From contig JADJXA010000003.1 of assembly GCA_016716065.1 (NCBI GenBank), forward strand, positions 372,001 through 436,000: a stretch of 64,000 nt of DNA. Direction: 5' to 3'. The position numbers were made by a program, and so were the translations under genes. The notes below the pieces were generated by a model, which worked only from the letters and a program-made list of their open reading frames with translations, did no database searches and had not been told where the DNA came from. Below, in pieces: positions 44,930 through 53,444 of this stretch. This DNA comes from Candidatus Leptovillus gracilis. GTDB taxonomy: Bacteria; Chloroflexota; Anaerolineae; Promineifilales; Promineifilaceae. How positions within the stretch are numbered: position 1 is the first letter of the stretch; each line of letters begins with the position of its first letter.

Positions 44930-45769
44930 CTACTCTTTTGCCACAGGAAACTGAATCTCGGCCGTGAAGTCTCCTCTTTCGGGAGAACCGTAGTACAGCT
45001 CGCGGGGCGCACCAACAATGTGATAACCATGAGCTTCTATCCACTGGGCAAGCGCATTGTACGCGGGCGTCAGCCCCTCCACTTTTTGAAAGAATTCGTC
45101 GGCAACGATTGTGGTGGCCATTTGCGGGCAAGCTGCCATTTGCCGGACGATAATTGGGGTAGGCGGCACGGGCGCCTTATCGCTCGCCGTGTCGGGGATA
45201 GTGAAAGCACATTCGGTGTCAATGTTCTCACGGCTATAACTTTCGTTGTGGTAAATGGTCAGGGGAACGCCAATAGGCAGACCGTGGCCCGCCAGCCAAC
45301 TGGCGATCATATTGAACATCTCGCCACACCGTTGGGGCATCTGCTCCATCGTGGGTACCGTTTGGCGAATTGCCGCGACGGTGAACGCATTGACAGGTTT
45401 CAGGATTATTTCATATGCCGGCATGTTGTCCTCCAGGTTAAGAAAGTGTAGGCGAGCCTGTAATTGCTCCCGGCGCAGTTGGGCGCTCTCGATAGCGCTT
45501 TCGGTCAGCGCTAGATGCGTTTTCAGAATGCCCCGCAGCTCATCGGTTGTCAGGTTCTCTCGGAGAATGCGCGCAACTTCATCCAGGGATAACCCCACCT
45601 CTTTCAGGGCGATGATTCGGTTGAGTGCGTGTAACTGCTTGGCGCTGTAGTAGCGGTAGCCGGTGAAGGGATCCACTTGCGCCGGCTTGAGCAAACCCAG
45701 TGCATCATAATGACGCAGTGTCTCAACTGTCACTCTGCCTATACGGGAAAACTCGCCAATTTTGAACAT
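44930..45769 (-). CDS. MerR-family regulator with GyrI-like effector domain
   Basis: This is a 279-residue regulator. The N-terminal MerR HTH reads FKIGEFSRIGRVTVETLRHYDALGLLKPAQVDPFTGYRYYSAKQLHALNRIIALKEVGLSLDEVARIL. A dimerisation coiled coil follows (about 80-115). A C-terminal GyrI-like/BmrR effector domain spans about 117-279 (YEIILKPVNAFTVAAIRQTVP...GVPLTIYHNES...ECAFTIPD...YNALAQWIEAHGYHIVGAPRELYYGSPERGDFTAEIQFPV). Such proteins bind cationic drugs or other small molecules and turn on export genes by twisting the promoter. No obvious target gene is adjacent; it could control itself. Start ATG 45769 has no strong site. Confidence 0.92.
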   Translation of the reverse strand: MFKIGEFSRIGRVTVETLRHYDALGLLKPAQVDPFTGYRYYSAKQLHALNRIIALKEVGLSLDEVARILRENLTTDELRGILKTHLALTESAIESAQLRREQLQARLHFLNLEDNMPAYEIILKPVNAFTVAAIRQTVPTMEQMPQRCGEMFNMIASWLAGHGLPIGVPLTIYHNESYSRENIDTECAFTIPDTASDKAPVPPTPIIVRQMAACPQMATTIVADEFFQKVEGLTPAYNALAQWIEAHGYHIVGAPRELYYGSPERGDFTAEIQFPVAKE

Positions 45770-45995
45770 GCCTGTAGTTTACTGTCTCGGGTAACCCGAG
45801 AGTCAAGCAGGGATTTTTAACCAATTATCTCTTTTTCTGCGGGCAGGCAAAGGGAAAAACGGCTTGTTTACTGAACGGCCGTTTGCCTGAAACGGCCGTT
45901 TTGTCCATTATACATGGAAGAGCCGCCTGATGGCTGGCGGTTCTACAACAAGAGATGCTCACCTTCGAGCGCACCTGCTAGATTAGAGGCAGACC

Positions 45996-46764
45996 ATGAT
46001 ATTCTCCCCCCAACCAACTTGTAGAGCAACTCCTCGGCATCGGCGTAACGCCCGGCGGCGTCCTGCTGGTGCATTGCGCGTTTTCCCGCGTGAAGCCGGT
46101 TGAGAACGGGCCGGCCGGCCTGATTGCCGCCCTGCGCGCGGCCCTGGACGCGACCGGCACACTGGTCATGCCCAGCATGACCGACGATGAAGAGACGCCC
46201 TTCGACCCGCAAACGACGCCCTGTATGGACATGGGCATTGTGGCCCACACCTTCTGGCAGCTGCCGGATGTGCTGCGCAGCGACAGCCCACACGCCTTTG
46301 CCGCGATTGGGCCGCACGCACCGGACATCACCGCTCCCCATCCGGTGGCTGTGCCACATGGGCTGGACAGCCCGATCGGCCGCGTGTATGCACGGGACGG
46401 ACAGGTGCTGCTGCTGGGCGTCGGCCATTCTGAGAACACGACCATCCACCTGGCCGAATCCCTGGCCGGCGTCCGCTACCGGCTGCCCAAGCACGTCCTC
46501 GTCCGAGAAGGGGAGCGCGTGGTGCGCGTCGAGTACGGCGAGATTGACCACTGCTGCGAGAACTTCGCCCTGGCTGATGGCTGGCTTGATTCGCACGGCC
46601 TCCAGCGCCGGGGACAGGTCGGACACGCGGCGGCGCGTCTGATGCGCGCGCGGGACGTTGTCGCCGTGGTCGTGGCGCAGTTGCGCCAGAATGAAACGCT
46701 CTTTTTGCACCCGCCGGGCGTAGATGAAGAATGCGACGCAGCGCGGGCGAGTCTGATGGCATGA
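45996..46764 (+). CDS. Aminoglycoside 3-N-acetyltransferase family protein, 5' frameshift
   Basis: The main frame encodes NQLVEQLLGIGVTPGGVLLVHCAFSRVKPVENGPAGLIAALRAALDATGTLVMPSMT, the AAC(3)/antibiotic NAT start. It goes on with GIVAHTFWQLPDVLRSDSPHAFAAIGPHAPDITAPHP (R.SP..S.AA.G motif), DSPIGRVYARDGQVLLLGVGHSENTTIHLAE and a normal C-terminus. Total length of about 255 residues is full. The frame has no good start; ATG 45996 with AGAGG upstream begins MIFSP and would enter the frame only after a one-base slip in the C6 run at about 46005-46010. A sequencing error there is likely. The family acetylates aminoglycosides; some members use other substrates. Confidence 0.82.
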
Positions 46765-46999
46765 TCGGCCACCAGATTGAGACCGTCCGTCAGCCGGTCG
46801 GCCGTTTGCCGCAGCGCGCCGGCAGATCGCGCTTTCCATCGCCAACGGCCGTAACGCCCGAATAGAGCGGCGCGCCTCTGCCAGACTTTCCCGCGCCAGC
46901 ACTAGAGGTATAGTGGCCATCTTGCCGCGCCGGTAAAGGGCGACACAAACCAGGCACTGCGCCAGGGTGATGAGAGCGTCGTAGGGGGAAAAGCGAGAC
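46764..46999 (-). pseudogene. Fragment of a NarL-type histidine kinase
   Basis: Minus-strand reading gives SPYDALITLAQCLVCVALYRRGKMATIPLVLARESLAEARRSIRALRPLAMES. A shift of frame then gives GALRQTADRLTDGLNLVADHA. The phrase AREsLAEARRSIrALRP is the conserved part of the HisKA_3 helices that follows the phospho-acceptor His; the ATPase domain and the N-terminus are missing. A long minus-strand frame over the neighbouring acetyltransferase is only its shadow. Confidence 0.65.
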
Positions 47000-47012
47000 T
47001 TTTAACAAAAAG

Positions 47013-47087
47013 TCAACACAACCTGGTCAACTCTGAATACACCAGCCCTGCTTTTTCTAAGGTGCGCAGGTGGTGGGAGAGAAGGAA
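47013..47087 (-). pseudogene. Fragment of an ArsR-type HTH regulator
   Basis: The minus frame reads LLSHHLRTLEKAGLVYSELTRLC and stops at 47013. The phrase (L)SHHLRTLEKAGLV is the recognition helix and turn of ArsR-family repressors. Only about 25 codons are left. Together with the kinase fragment it marks 46.76-47.1 kb as decayed DNA. Confidence 0.6.
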
Positions 47088-47202
47088 CGGCCGTCGCCCT
47101 CACCGGCTGGCTTTGGCTAGACCCGTCCTCCTGGGAAGATATTCCGTTGGTGCGGGTAGATGGGGAGTCATGAATCGAATGTCGGGTAAGCGCGATAGAC
47201 CT

Positions 47203-47820
47203 TCAGATATTGAATTTTTGTTCCTTAGAAGACGCTGACCTTCTTACCACCAGTCGCACCCCTAACAACAGAGCCAATATCGCCCCGAAAATGATGGGCT
47301 GCGTGTAATATTGCCGCACCAGCAGCGCGTAATGCAGAATGGCTAAGGCAGCCGCCAGATAACTGAGGCGGTGCAGCCAGCGCCACCGCTTTTCGCCCAT
47401 CCAGAGCATGGCGCGCCGGGTGGAGGTAACCGCCAGCGGCAGCAAAATGAGGAAGGAAGCCAGCCCCACCAGGGCAAAGCGGTTGATGCGCAGGGCGTCG
47501 GCGGCCAGCGCCAGGTCAAAGCCATAATCCAGCCCGACAAAGGTGAGGAAATGGAGGGCAGCGTAGAAGAAGGCGTAAACGCCTGACGGCCGTCGCAGCC
47601 GATACACCCACTTCCAACCAAAAATCAGGTTCAATGGCGTGCAGGTCAGCGAGAGCAGCAGCAATATAAGCGCCGTCTTGCCGGTGCGCAGCGTCATGGT
47701 GCGTACAGGGTTGAAGCCTAACTGGTCTTGCCAATAGGCCCACAGCAGCCAGAGCAGCGGCAGCCAGGCCAGCAGGTGGATGAGGAGTTGGAAGGTGGGG
47801 AACGGCCGTTTCTTTTGCAC
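47203..47820 (-). CDS. msrQ: Protein-methionine-sulfoxide reductase heme-binding subunit MsrQ
   Basis: This is a 205-residue membrane protein with about six helices. The pattern LRTGKTALILLLLSLTCTPLNLIFGWKWVYRLRRPSGVYAFFYAALHFLTFVGLDYGF...WRWLHRLSYLAAALAILHYALLVR matches MsrQ/YedZ: R(R)..G.y.F.Y..lH and LHRL.Y......hy carry the heme-ligand histidines. MsrQ passes electrons from quinols or flavins to MsrP in the outer compartment, so that oxidised methionines of exported proteins are repaired. The start is GTG 47820. It lies 48 bases after the msrP stop, in one operon. Confidence 0.92.
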   Translation of the reverse strand: MQKKRPFPTFQLLIHLLAWLPLLWLLWAYWQDQLGFNPVRTMTLRTGKTALILLLLSLTCTPLNLIFGWKWVYRLRRPSGVYAFFYAALHFLTFVGLDYGFDLALAADALRINRFALVGLASFLILLPLAVTSTRRAMLWMGEKRWRWLHRLSYLAAALAILHYALLVRQYYTQPIIFGAILALLLGVRLVVRRSASSKEQKFNI

Positions 47821-47868
47821 AGCTTTACTTTCGACTGTACGGGCAACCCTGGTTGCCCAAGCGCGTCG

Positions 47869-48843
47869 TCAAAAATTCTGTTTTAAGTCCATCCCAGCGT
47901 ACAAATACGCTACTTCAGCTTCGTATCCATTGAAGAGCAGCGTTTTGCGTCGGCGCGTTTCCCCCAGTCGGCGTTCCGTCGCTTGCGACCAACGTGGGTG
48001 GGGCACGTCTGGGTTCACATTGGCATAAAAGCCATACTCGTGCGACGATGCCTTCATCCACAACGATGTGGGCTGTTCCGCCACCAGGTCAATTTTGACA
48101 ATAGATTTGATGCTCTTAAAGCCATATTTCCAGGGCACAACCAGGCGGATCGGCGCGCCATTTTGTGGCTGCAAATCCTTGCCATACAGCCCCGTCGCCA
48201 GCAGCGTCAGATCGTGCAGCGCCTCATCCAGGCGCAGCCCTTCTACATAAGGCCATTCATACCAGTCGCTCTTTTGGCCGGGCATTTGCTCTGGGTTATA
48301 CAACGTTTCAAAGCGAACATACTGCGCTTCCGGCAGCGGCTCCGCCAATTGCAACAGCTTGTACAGCGGGAAGCCCAACCAGGGGATGACCATAGACCAC
48401 GTTTCCACGCAGCGCAGGCGGTAGACGCGCTCCTCCTGGTCAAACTGCCGCTTCAGGTCATCTACGTCATAGGCGCCAGGGTTGCGTACCAACCCGCCCA
48501 CCGCCACTTCCCAGGGTGAAGTGAGCAACCCTTGCGCCTTTGCTGCAACCTCCTCTTTCTCCACAGTGAATTCAAAGAAGTTGTTATAGTTAAGAATCTC
48601 CTGCTCGCTGGTCAGGTCATCGGGGGCGGGGGTGAAGGTGGGCACAGGAGATGGGGATTGGCTCGTCCCAGAGATGTCATTTGGCGCTGGCGTGGAAGTT
48701 TGAGGTGCGCCACAGGCAGTCAGCAACACGGCCGTTGCCAGGGCAGACGCGCCTTGCATGAATTGACGCCGGCTGCGGTAAACTGCTTCCGGCGTGATCT
48801 CTGCTGAGGGGATGTTGCTGCGAAATCGCTTTTGTATGTTCAT
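47869..48843 (-). CDS. msrP: Methionine-sulfoxide reductase catalytic subunit MsrP (molybdopterin)
   Basis: This is a 324-residue protein of the sulfite-oxidase fold. It has a Tat motif (SRRQFMQG, RR at residues 25-26) followed by a hydrophobic stretch and LTAC, so it could be lipid-anchored at C44. NYNNFFEFTVEKEEVAAKAQGLLTSPWEVAVGGLVRNPGAYDVDDL and YRLRCVETWSMVIPWLGFPL contain the Mo-binding Cys (C145). GAPIRLVVPWKYGFKSIKSIVKIDLV and the C-terminal HPRWSQATER are also typical of MsrP/YedY. It reduces methionine sulfoxide in exported proteins, with electrons from MsrQ. A hairpin lies directly before its ATG. Confidence 0.95.
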   Translation of the reverse strand: MNIQKRFRSNIPSAEITPEAVYRSRRQFMQGASALATAVLLTACGAPQTSTPAPNDISGTSQSPSPVPTFTPAPDDLTSEQEILNYNNFFEFTVEKEEVAAKAQGLLTSPWEVAVGGLVRNPGAYDVDDLKRQFDQEERVYRLRCVETWSMVIPWLGFPLYKLLQLAEPLPEAQYVRFETLYNPEQMPGQKSDWYEWPYVEGLRLDEALHDLTLLATGLYGKDLQPQNGAPIRLVVPWKYGFKSIKSIVKIDLVAEQPTSLWMKASSHEYGFYANVNPDVPHPRWSQATERRLGETRRRKTLLFNGYEAEVAYLYAGMDLKQNF

Positions 48844-48850
48844 AAAAGTG

Positions 48851-48879
48851 CGCAGCCCAGATTAATAACCTGGGCTGCG
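48851..48879 (-). promoter_or_regulatory. Hairpin between peroxidase gene and msrP
   Basis: CGCAGCCCAG (48851-48860) and CTGGGCTGCG (48870-48879) form a 10-bp stem with an AT-rich nine-base loop. On the transcript it is followed by CACTTTT and immediately by the msrP ATG, so it can act as a partial terminator or as a structure that blocks ribosome entry. Confidence 0.6.
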
Positions 48880-48887
48880 TGTAAGGT

Positions 48888-49982
48888 TTAATTCGAGCTT
48901 GTGCCTTCGTATTCATACGGACCAGGGGTGTCTGGGCCGTTGGGCGGGAATTCGGGCACAACGATGTAATCCAGCGGCAGTTCGCCGGTCAGTGCATTTA
49001 AGAAGGCGACGACGTCAGTGATTTGCGCGTCGGTCAGCTCTTTGCCAAGCTGGTAGGTCGCCATGATTTTGACCATCTCTTCCAGGGTGGTGATGCTGCC
49101 ATTGTGCAAGTAAGGGCCGGTCTTGGCGATATTGAGCAGGCTGGGCACTTTGAAGGAGTGCATATCTTCTTCTTTGCCGGTGATGGCAAAGCGCCCTTCG
49201 TCGGTTACGGCGGGGTACGGCGTGACTTGCCCCAAGACGGCATACCGGCTGCCGCCAATGGCCTCGCCATAGTGGCAGGTGGTGCAGCCGGTGGAGACGA
49301 AGAGGGCCAACCCACGCTTTTCTTGCTCGTTGAGGGCGCTTTCATCTCCATTCAGCAAGGCGTCGAACGGGCCAGGGGTGATCAGATACCGTTCAAAGGC
49401 GCCGATGGCGCGGCCCACGTTGTCGTAGTTGATGGGGTCGGCGTCGTTGGGGAAGGCGGCCTCGAACAGGGGCAGGTAGCCAGGGATGGTGTTGAGGACG
49501 TAGAGGACATAATCGGGATCAGGCATGCCCATTTCACCAGAGGCCAGGATGGGGCCTTGCGCCTGCTCCTCCACGTCGGCGGCACGGCCGTCCCAGAACT
49601 GCGCGATGTGCAGGGCGGCATTGTAGACGGTGGGGGAGTTGCGCCCGACCGGTTTGCCATCATGCCCCAGCGAGAATTGCAAACTGTCTACGCCGTAATT
49701 GTCGAGCAGGTGGCAGGAGTTGCAGCTTATTTCCTGGCTGATGGAGATGCGGGGTTCGTAGTACAACATCCGCCCCAACGCGATCAGTTCTTCGGTTAGT
49801 TCATACTCAGTTGGCGTGACTACCTCTGGCAGCGCCTTAAAGGCGATCAGGGCGTCGCGGGTGTAGGCGTCGGGGGCCAGGGTGGGCGGCACGGCCGTTG
49901 CTTCTGGCTCCGACTGACCGCAAGCGGTTAACAGCAGCAGCAGCAGCAATGATAAGACAACATAAAAAGATTTTCTTTGCAT
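48888..49982 (-). CDS. Diheme cytochrome c peroxidase (MauG/CcpA family) lipoprotein
   Basis: This is a 364-residue exported protein with a lipoprotein signal (LLLLLLLTAC, C21). Two c-type heme sites are clear: CNSCH (C87, C90, H91) and CTTCH (C233, C236, H237). Typical segments are IALGRMLYYEPRISISQEISCNSCH, LGHDGKPVGRNSPTVYNAALHIAQFWDGRAADVEEQAQGPI and FKVPSLLNIAKTGPYLHNGSITTLEEMVKIM. The enzyme reduces hydrogen peroxide outside the cytoplasm using electrons from small cytochromes. It lies between a heme-sensor two-component pair and msrPQ, all on one strand. Confidence 0.94.
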   Translation of the reverse strand: MQRKSFYVVLSLLLLLLLTACGQSEPEATAVPPTLAPDAYTRDALIAFKALPEVVTPTEYELTEELIALGRMLYYEPRISISQEISCNSCHLLDNYGVDSLQFSLGHDGKPVGRNSPTVYNAALHIAQFWDGRAADVEEQAQGPILASGEMGMPDPDYVLYVLNTIPGYLPLFEAAFPNDADPINYDNVGRAIGAFERYLITPGPFDALLNGDESALNEQEKRGLALFVSTGCTTCHYGEAIGGSRYAVLGQVTPYPAVTDEGRFAITGKEEDMHSFKVPSLLNIAKTGPYLHNGSITTLEEMVKIMATYQLGKELTDAQITDVVAFLNALTGELPLDYIVVPEFPPNGPDTPGPYEYEGTSSN

Positions 49983-50087
49983 CTCTTTCTCCTTAGATAG
50001 GGTATCAAAACCGGTTCAATTGGGGCAATTAAACCACTCTAATTTTAGGAGATGAGATTTCAGGTGGGTATCATCCAGTTGGATGAT

Positions 50088-50780
50088 TCAGTGGACGAAT
50101 TTGGGGAAACGGCCGTCATCCACCCCTTGCCGTAACATCGCTGCCGCCTGAACACGGTTCTGCACGTGCAGTTTGTCCAGGATGTTGCGCAGGTGGGTGC
50201 GCACGGTATTTTCAGAGATGAACAACTGCGCGGCAATCTCGCGGTTTTTTAGCCCCTGGCTGACCAGGTGCAGCACTTCCAGTTCCCGCTCGCTCAACAC
50301 CGGCCGCGCATCTTTCCCCTCTTCCTCTGGCCCTGGCTCTGGCTCTTTGCTCAACGCCGTAAACTCTGCCAGCAGTTGGGGGACAAGGCTGGAGGCGATG
50401 ATCGCTTCCCCGGCGGCTACCTGGCGCACGGCCGTTACCAATTCTTGCGCGCTGGTACTCCCTTTCAGCAAATACCCCTGGGCGCCCGCTTTAACGGCCG
50501 TGAACAAATCCTCATCCTTCTCGGAAATGGTGAGCATGATGATTTTCAAACTCGCCTGCTGCGCCAACAATTGCCGCGCCGCTTCCAGGCCGGTGCAAAG
50601 AGGCATCTGGATGTCTAGCAAGGCGACGTCTGGCTGAAGCTGCTGCGCCAGGGTAACCGCTTCTTGCCCATTACGCGCCTGGCCGACCACTTCGATGTCC
50701 CGTTCCCGTGCCAACAAGCTGGCAATGCCGGCGCGGAAGAGTTGGTGATCGTCGGCTAACAAGACGCGGATGGCGCTCAT
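50088..50780 (-). CDS. NarL/FixJ-family response regulator of the redox locus
   Basis: This is a 230-residue regulator. The receiver has LLADDHQLFRAG (acidic pair), VALLDIQMPLCTGLEA (phospho-acceptor Asp), LTISEKDED and GYLLKGS (Lys). The HTH is LSERELEVLHLVSQGLKNREIAAQLFISENTVRTHLRNILDKLHVQNRVQAAAML. Its ATG overlaps the end of the kinase gene (ATGA). The peroxidase and msrPQ genes follow on the same strand 105 bases later, the likely targets. Confidence 0.95.
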   Translation of the reverse strand: MSAIRVLLADDHQLFRAGIASLLARERDIEVVGQARNGQEAVTLAQQLQPDVALLDIQMPLCTGLEAARQLLAQQASLKIIMLTISEKDEDLFTAVKAGAQGYLLKGSTSAQELVTAVRQVAAGEAIIASSLVPQLLAEFTALSKEPEPGPEEEGKDARPVLSERELEVLHLVSQGLKNREIAAQLFISENTVRTHLRNILDKLHVQNRVQAAAMLRQGVDDGRFPKFVH

Positions 50781-52810
50781 GGCGTGGCTTCCTGGTAAAT
50801 GAGGGAGGAACCGCGTTCCTTGGGGTAAATGAGGGGGGCGCTCTGTTCGGCCGGCAGGCGGGCGATGATTTGCGTGCCCACGCCGGGAGCCGTTTCCAGG
50901 TAGAAACTCCCGCCTACCCGCTCGGCGCGCTCTTGCATGATGCGCAAGCCATAATGCCCCATTGATTCCTGCGCCTGCGGGTCAAACCCCCGCCCGTCGT
51001 CACGGATAGCCAGTTCCACATAGCCATTGTGCCGCTGGAAATGAACCGCCAGGTGGGTGGCCTGGGCATGTTTGTAGGCGTTGGTCAGCGCTTCTTGCAA
51101 AATGCGCAGCGCCTCGATTTCCACCACCGGGCTAAGACGGCATGCCTCGCCCATACTCAGGCTGACCGGCAAGCGGCTACGACGGCTGAATTCATTGACG
51201 TAGCCGGAGACGGCGCTGTGCAGGCCAGCGGCAGGCTGGATGCGCAGGCCATCTATGGATTCGCGCACCTCGAAGCAAGCCTGATCTACCACTTGCTGCA
51301 CATCTTGCGCCTCCTGCCGCGTTTCGGAGAGATTGCCCGCCTCCAACGTTTGCGTCAACATATCCATTTTCAGGTGCAGCCAGCTCAGGGTTTGCGCCAG
51401 GCTGTCGTGCAGCTCGCGGGCAATCCGACCGCGTTCTTCGAGGATCGCCAATCGTTCGATCTCTTCCTGGAAATGGGCATTGGCAACGGCGACGCCCAGT
51501 TGGTTGCCCAGGCAGGTGATGAATTGGCGTTGTTCGGGGGAAACGGCCGTTTCTCTCCGTTGCAGCAGCGTTAACATGCCCAAATCTTGCCGTCCAGAAC
51601 GCAGAGGCACAACGGTGAGGCCACGATAATTATGGGCGATGGCCTGGCAGTCGTGGTGCGTATTCGCCAGCAAGTCAATCGCCTGCAAGTCACGGTTCAA
51701 ACCCCAAAACGAGCATCCTTCCTGATCGGCTGCCCGGCTCATGCAGTGGACGACGGCCGGAGGCACGTCCTGATGTACTGTCACCGCCACCCTACCGGAA
51801 GGGCCAAGCAGGTGGATGACACCCCCATCCATGTCGGTGGCTTGCAGGGCCAGGGCCAACGATTCGCTGAGCACGCTTTTTAAGTTGGGCGAACGGCTGA
51901 TCGTCAGGGACATTTCTGCCAGGGCATTCAATTCGCGGGTGCGCTGGTTGATTTGTTGGTGCAGAGAATCCTGATAACGGCGCAAATTGCCGGCCATCTG
52001 GTTGAAAGTTTCGCCCAGGTCTTGCAGTTCGTCGCCGGTTTGCAGGGTACAGTGCGCCTGGTAATCTCCCTGCCCCATGGCCACGGCTGCGCCGCGCAGT
52101 TGGCGCAGCGGGCTGATGACCATGCGCCGCACCAACCAGTAAAGCAGGCCGGTCATCAGGGTGGTGATGAGAACGGCCGTGAGCACCAACGCCTGCCGCC
52201 CATTTGCCAACGATTGATCCACCTCGGCCATCGGGACGAGTACGCTAATGCCACCGCGCACGTCGCCAATTTGCACGCCAGGGTGGCATTCCAGGCAGGT
52301 GGCCTGGGTGAACAAGGGAGTCATTTGCCGGTAATACCGCTCGCCGTCAATCACCTCAATCTGGCTAAACGTGGCTGGCGTTTGCTCAAATTTGTGCAGC
52401 GCCTCCAGTTCAAAAGCGTCAGGCGCGTTTTCAAGGTTTTTTAACTCCAGGCTGGTGATGTGGAAGCGGAAATTTTCGCGGGCGTTGGAGAGGACGGAAA
52501 TCTCCTTTGTCACCATGCCCGGTGATTTTCGGTAAAATGGCCCCTGCCCTTCGACGTAATAATCTCCCGGCTGCGTCGTCCAGACATCGCCATACTCGGC
52601 GACCCAATCGCGCACAATCAGCATTTCGGTCAACAGCGCTTCGGCCTGGGTTTCCACCTGGCGCAGCGCCAATTCTTCTTGTAGATGGTAGAGCCAGGTG
52701 AAGAGCGCCAGGCTGGCAAGTATGATGCCGCTGCCAATGCTCAGGGTGAGGCGCGCGCCTAAATTGAGCGACAGAAACTTTCGTAAACGGTTCACACTGC
52801 GGATTTTCAT
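50777..52810 (-). CDS. Heme-binding sensor histidine kinase (DUF3365 + HAMP + GAF)
   Basis: This is a 677-residue kinase. A first membrane helix lies at about residues 22-42 and a second at about 207-229. The outer domain between them fits the DUF3365/Tll0287 type and carries a CXXCH heme motif, TQATCLECHPGVQIGDVRGGISV (C172, C175, H176). HAMP follows (PLRQLRGAAVAMGQGDYQAHCTLQTGDELQDLGETFNQMAGNL), then a GAF domain (about 310-455), HisKA_3 (RGRIARELHDSLAQTLSWLHLKMDML) and an ATPase domain (LQEALTNAYKHA, IRDDGRGFDP, GHYGLRIMQERAERVGG). It likely senses redox state or a gas through covalent heme and signals to the overlapping NarL regulator. Start ATG 52810 fits. Confidence 0.93.
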   Translation of the reverse strand: MKIRSVNRLRKFLSLNLGARLTLSIGSGIILASLALFTWLYHLQEELALRQVETQAEALLTEMLIVRDWVAEYGDVWTTQPGDYYVEGQGPFYRKSPGMVTKEISVLSNARENFRFHITSLELKNLENAPDAFELEALHKFEQTPATFSQIEVIDGERYYRQMTPLFTQATCLECHPGVQIGDVRGGISVLVPMAEVDQSLANGRQALVLTAVLITTLMTGLLYWLVRRMVISPLRQLRGAAVAMGQGDYQAHCTLQTGDELQDLGETFNQMAGNLRRYQDSLHQQINQRTRELNALAEMSLTISRSPNLKSVLSESLALALQATDMDGGVIHLLGPSGRVAVTVHQDVPPAVVHCMSRAADQEGCSFWGLNRDLQAIDLLANTHHDCQAIAHNYRGLTVVPLRSGRQDLGMLTLLQRRETAVSPEQRQFITCLGNQLGVAVANAHFQEEIERLAILEERGRIARELHDSLAQTLSWLHLKMDMLTQTLEAGNLSETRQEAQDVQQVVDQACFEVRESIDGLRIQPAAGLHSAVSGYVNEFSRRSRLPVSLSMGEACRLSPVVEIEALRILQEALTNAYKHAQATHLAVHFQRHNGYVELAIRDDGRGFDPQAQESMGHYGLRIMQERAERVGGSFYLETAPGVGTQIIARLPAEQSAPLIYPKERGSSLIYQEATP

Positions 52811-53141
52811 TTGTTTATAATATCGGGTTACGAATACCAGCGCAAGCCGGACAGGGTGTAATCAGCAGTTCTCAATTTGCCCGGGTGTGCGAGTAGGGGC
52901 GGGACGGCGCGGACCCAACAGCCACTTAGTGATCATCAAGAAATTACATGGCCGGGTATCTATTTGCTGCGACAATTCGCGGTCCTGTAAGGCAAACAAC
53001 ACGGATCACGGCCGTTCAGGTCTAAATCGGTTAGCCCACTGACGAATGTCCATCATTTCTGGACACAAAGAGGCAAAGAACACCGGATTTTTTTGGTGTT
53101 CTTTGCCCGCCTTGCGGATAGGACCGCGAACCCCTTATTAA
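52811..53141. other. Intergenic region with a long hairpin
   Basis: No gene seen. A perfect 13-bp inverted repeat lies at 53072-53107 (see separate entry), and one ACGGCCGT near 53008. The promoter of the heme kinase operon should lie just left of 52900 on the minus strand; I cannot define it. Confidence 0.4.
53072..53107. terminator. Hairpin terminator for the secreted-protein genes
   Basis: GGCAAAGAACACC (53072-53084) and its exact complement (53095-53107) enclose a T-rich 10-base loop. It lies 34 bases after the stop of the minus-strand gene at 53142, the expected place of a terminator, although no T-run follows the stem. Confidence 0.55.
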
Positions 53142-53429
53142 TTATTGACGCAGCACGGTGGGCAAATACACCCCGTATTCGCCTGTTGCTTCGGTCCGGT
53201 CGCCGCCCCAGAAGCCGCCAGCCAGCACATAGTTGCCGCCGCTCATGCGTCCCGCATCCGGCTGTCCGATGGTGCTATCTAGCGTATATCCGGTTCCGCT
53301 CAGGTGGCCGCCGCCGCCGTCCACCGTCCACCAGTTCAGGTTGTAGCCGGTGGTTTCGGCGTAAAGCGCCCCGGCTGCCAGCAGCAAAACCAACACCAGT
53401 AAGCTAACAATAATCAGTTTTTGCTTCAT
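53142..53429 (-). CDS. Small secreted protein with VYLP-type C-terminal tail
   Basis: This is a 95-residue protein. Signal peptide MKQKLIIVSLLVLVLLLAAGALYA is followed by TGYNLNWWTVDGGGGHLSGTGYTLDSTIGQPDAGRMSGGNYVLAGGFWGG. The Gly-rich phrase (GGG.LSG..Y.L.STIGQPDAG.MSGG.Y.L.GGFW) is found in many exported proteins of environmental bacteria. It ends GVYLPTVLRQ, close to the end of the beta-helix protein at 12427 (VYLPAIVK). The tail may be a sorting or anchoring signal. It has an AGGTTGG-type ribosome binding site and lies 15 bases after the next gene. Confidence 0.8.
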   Translation of the reverse strand: MKQKLIIVSLLVLVLLLAAGALYAETTGYNLNWWTVDGGGGHLSGTGYTLDSTIGQPDAGRMSGGNYVLAGGFWGGDRTEATGEYGVYLPTVLRQ

Positions 53430-53444
53430 TCCAACCTCCCCGGA

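Noticed and set aside
45943..46920. 325-codon minus-strand frame
   Set aside because: Most of it is a shadow of the AAC(3) gene; only its first part overlaps the real kinase fragment at 46764-46999.
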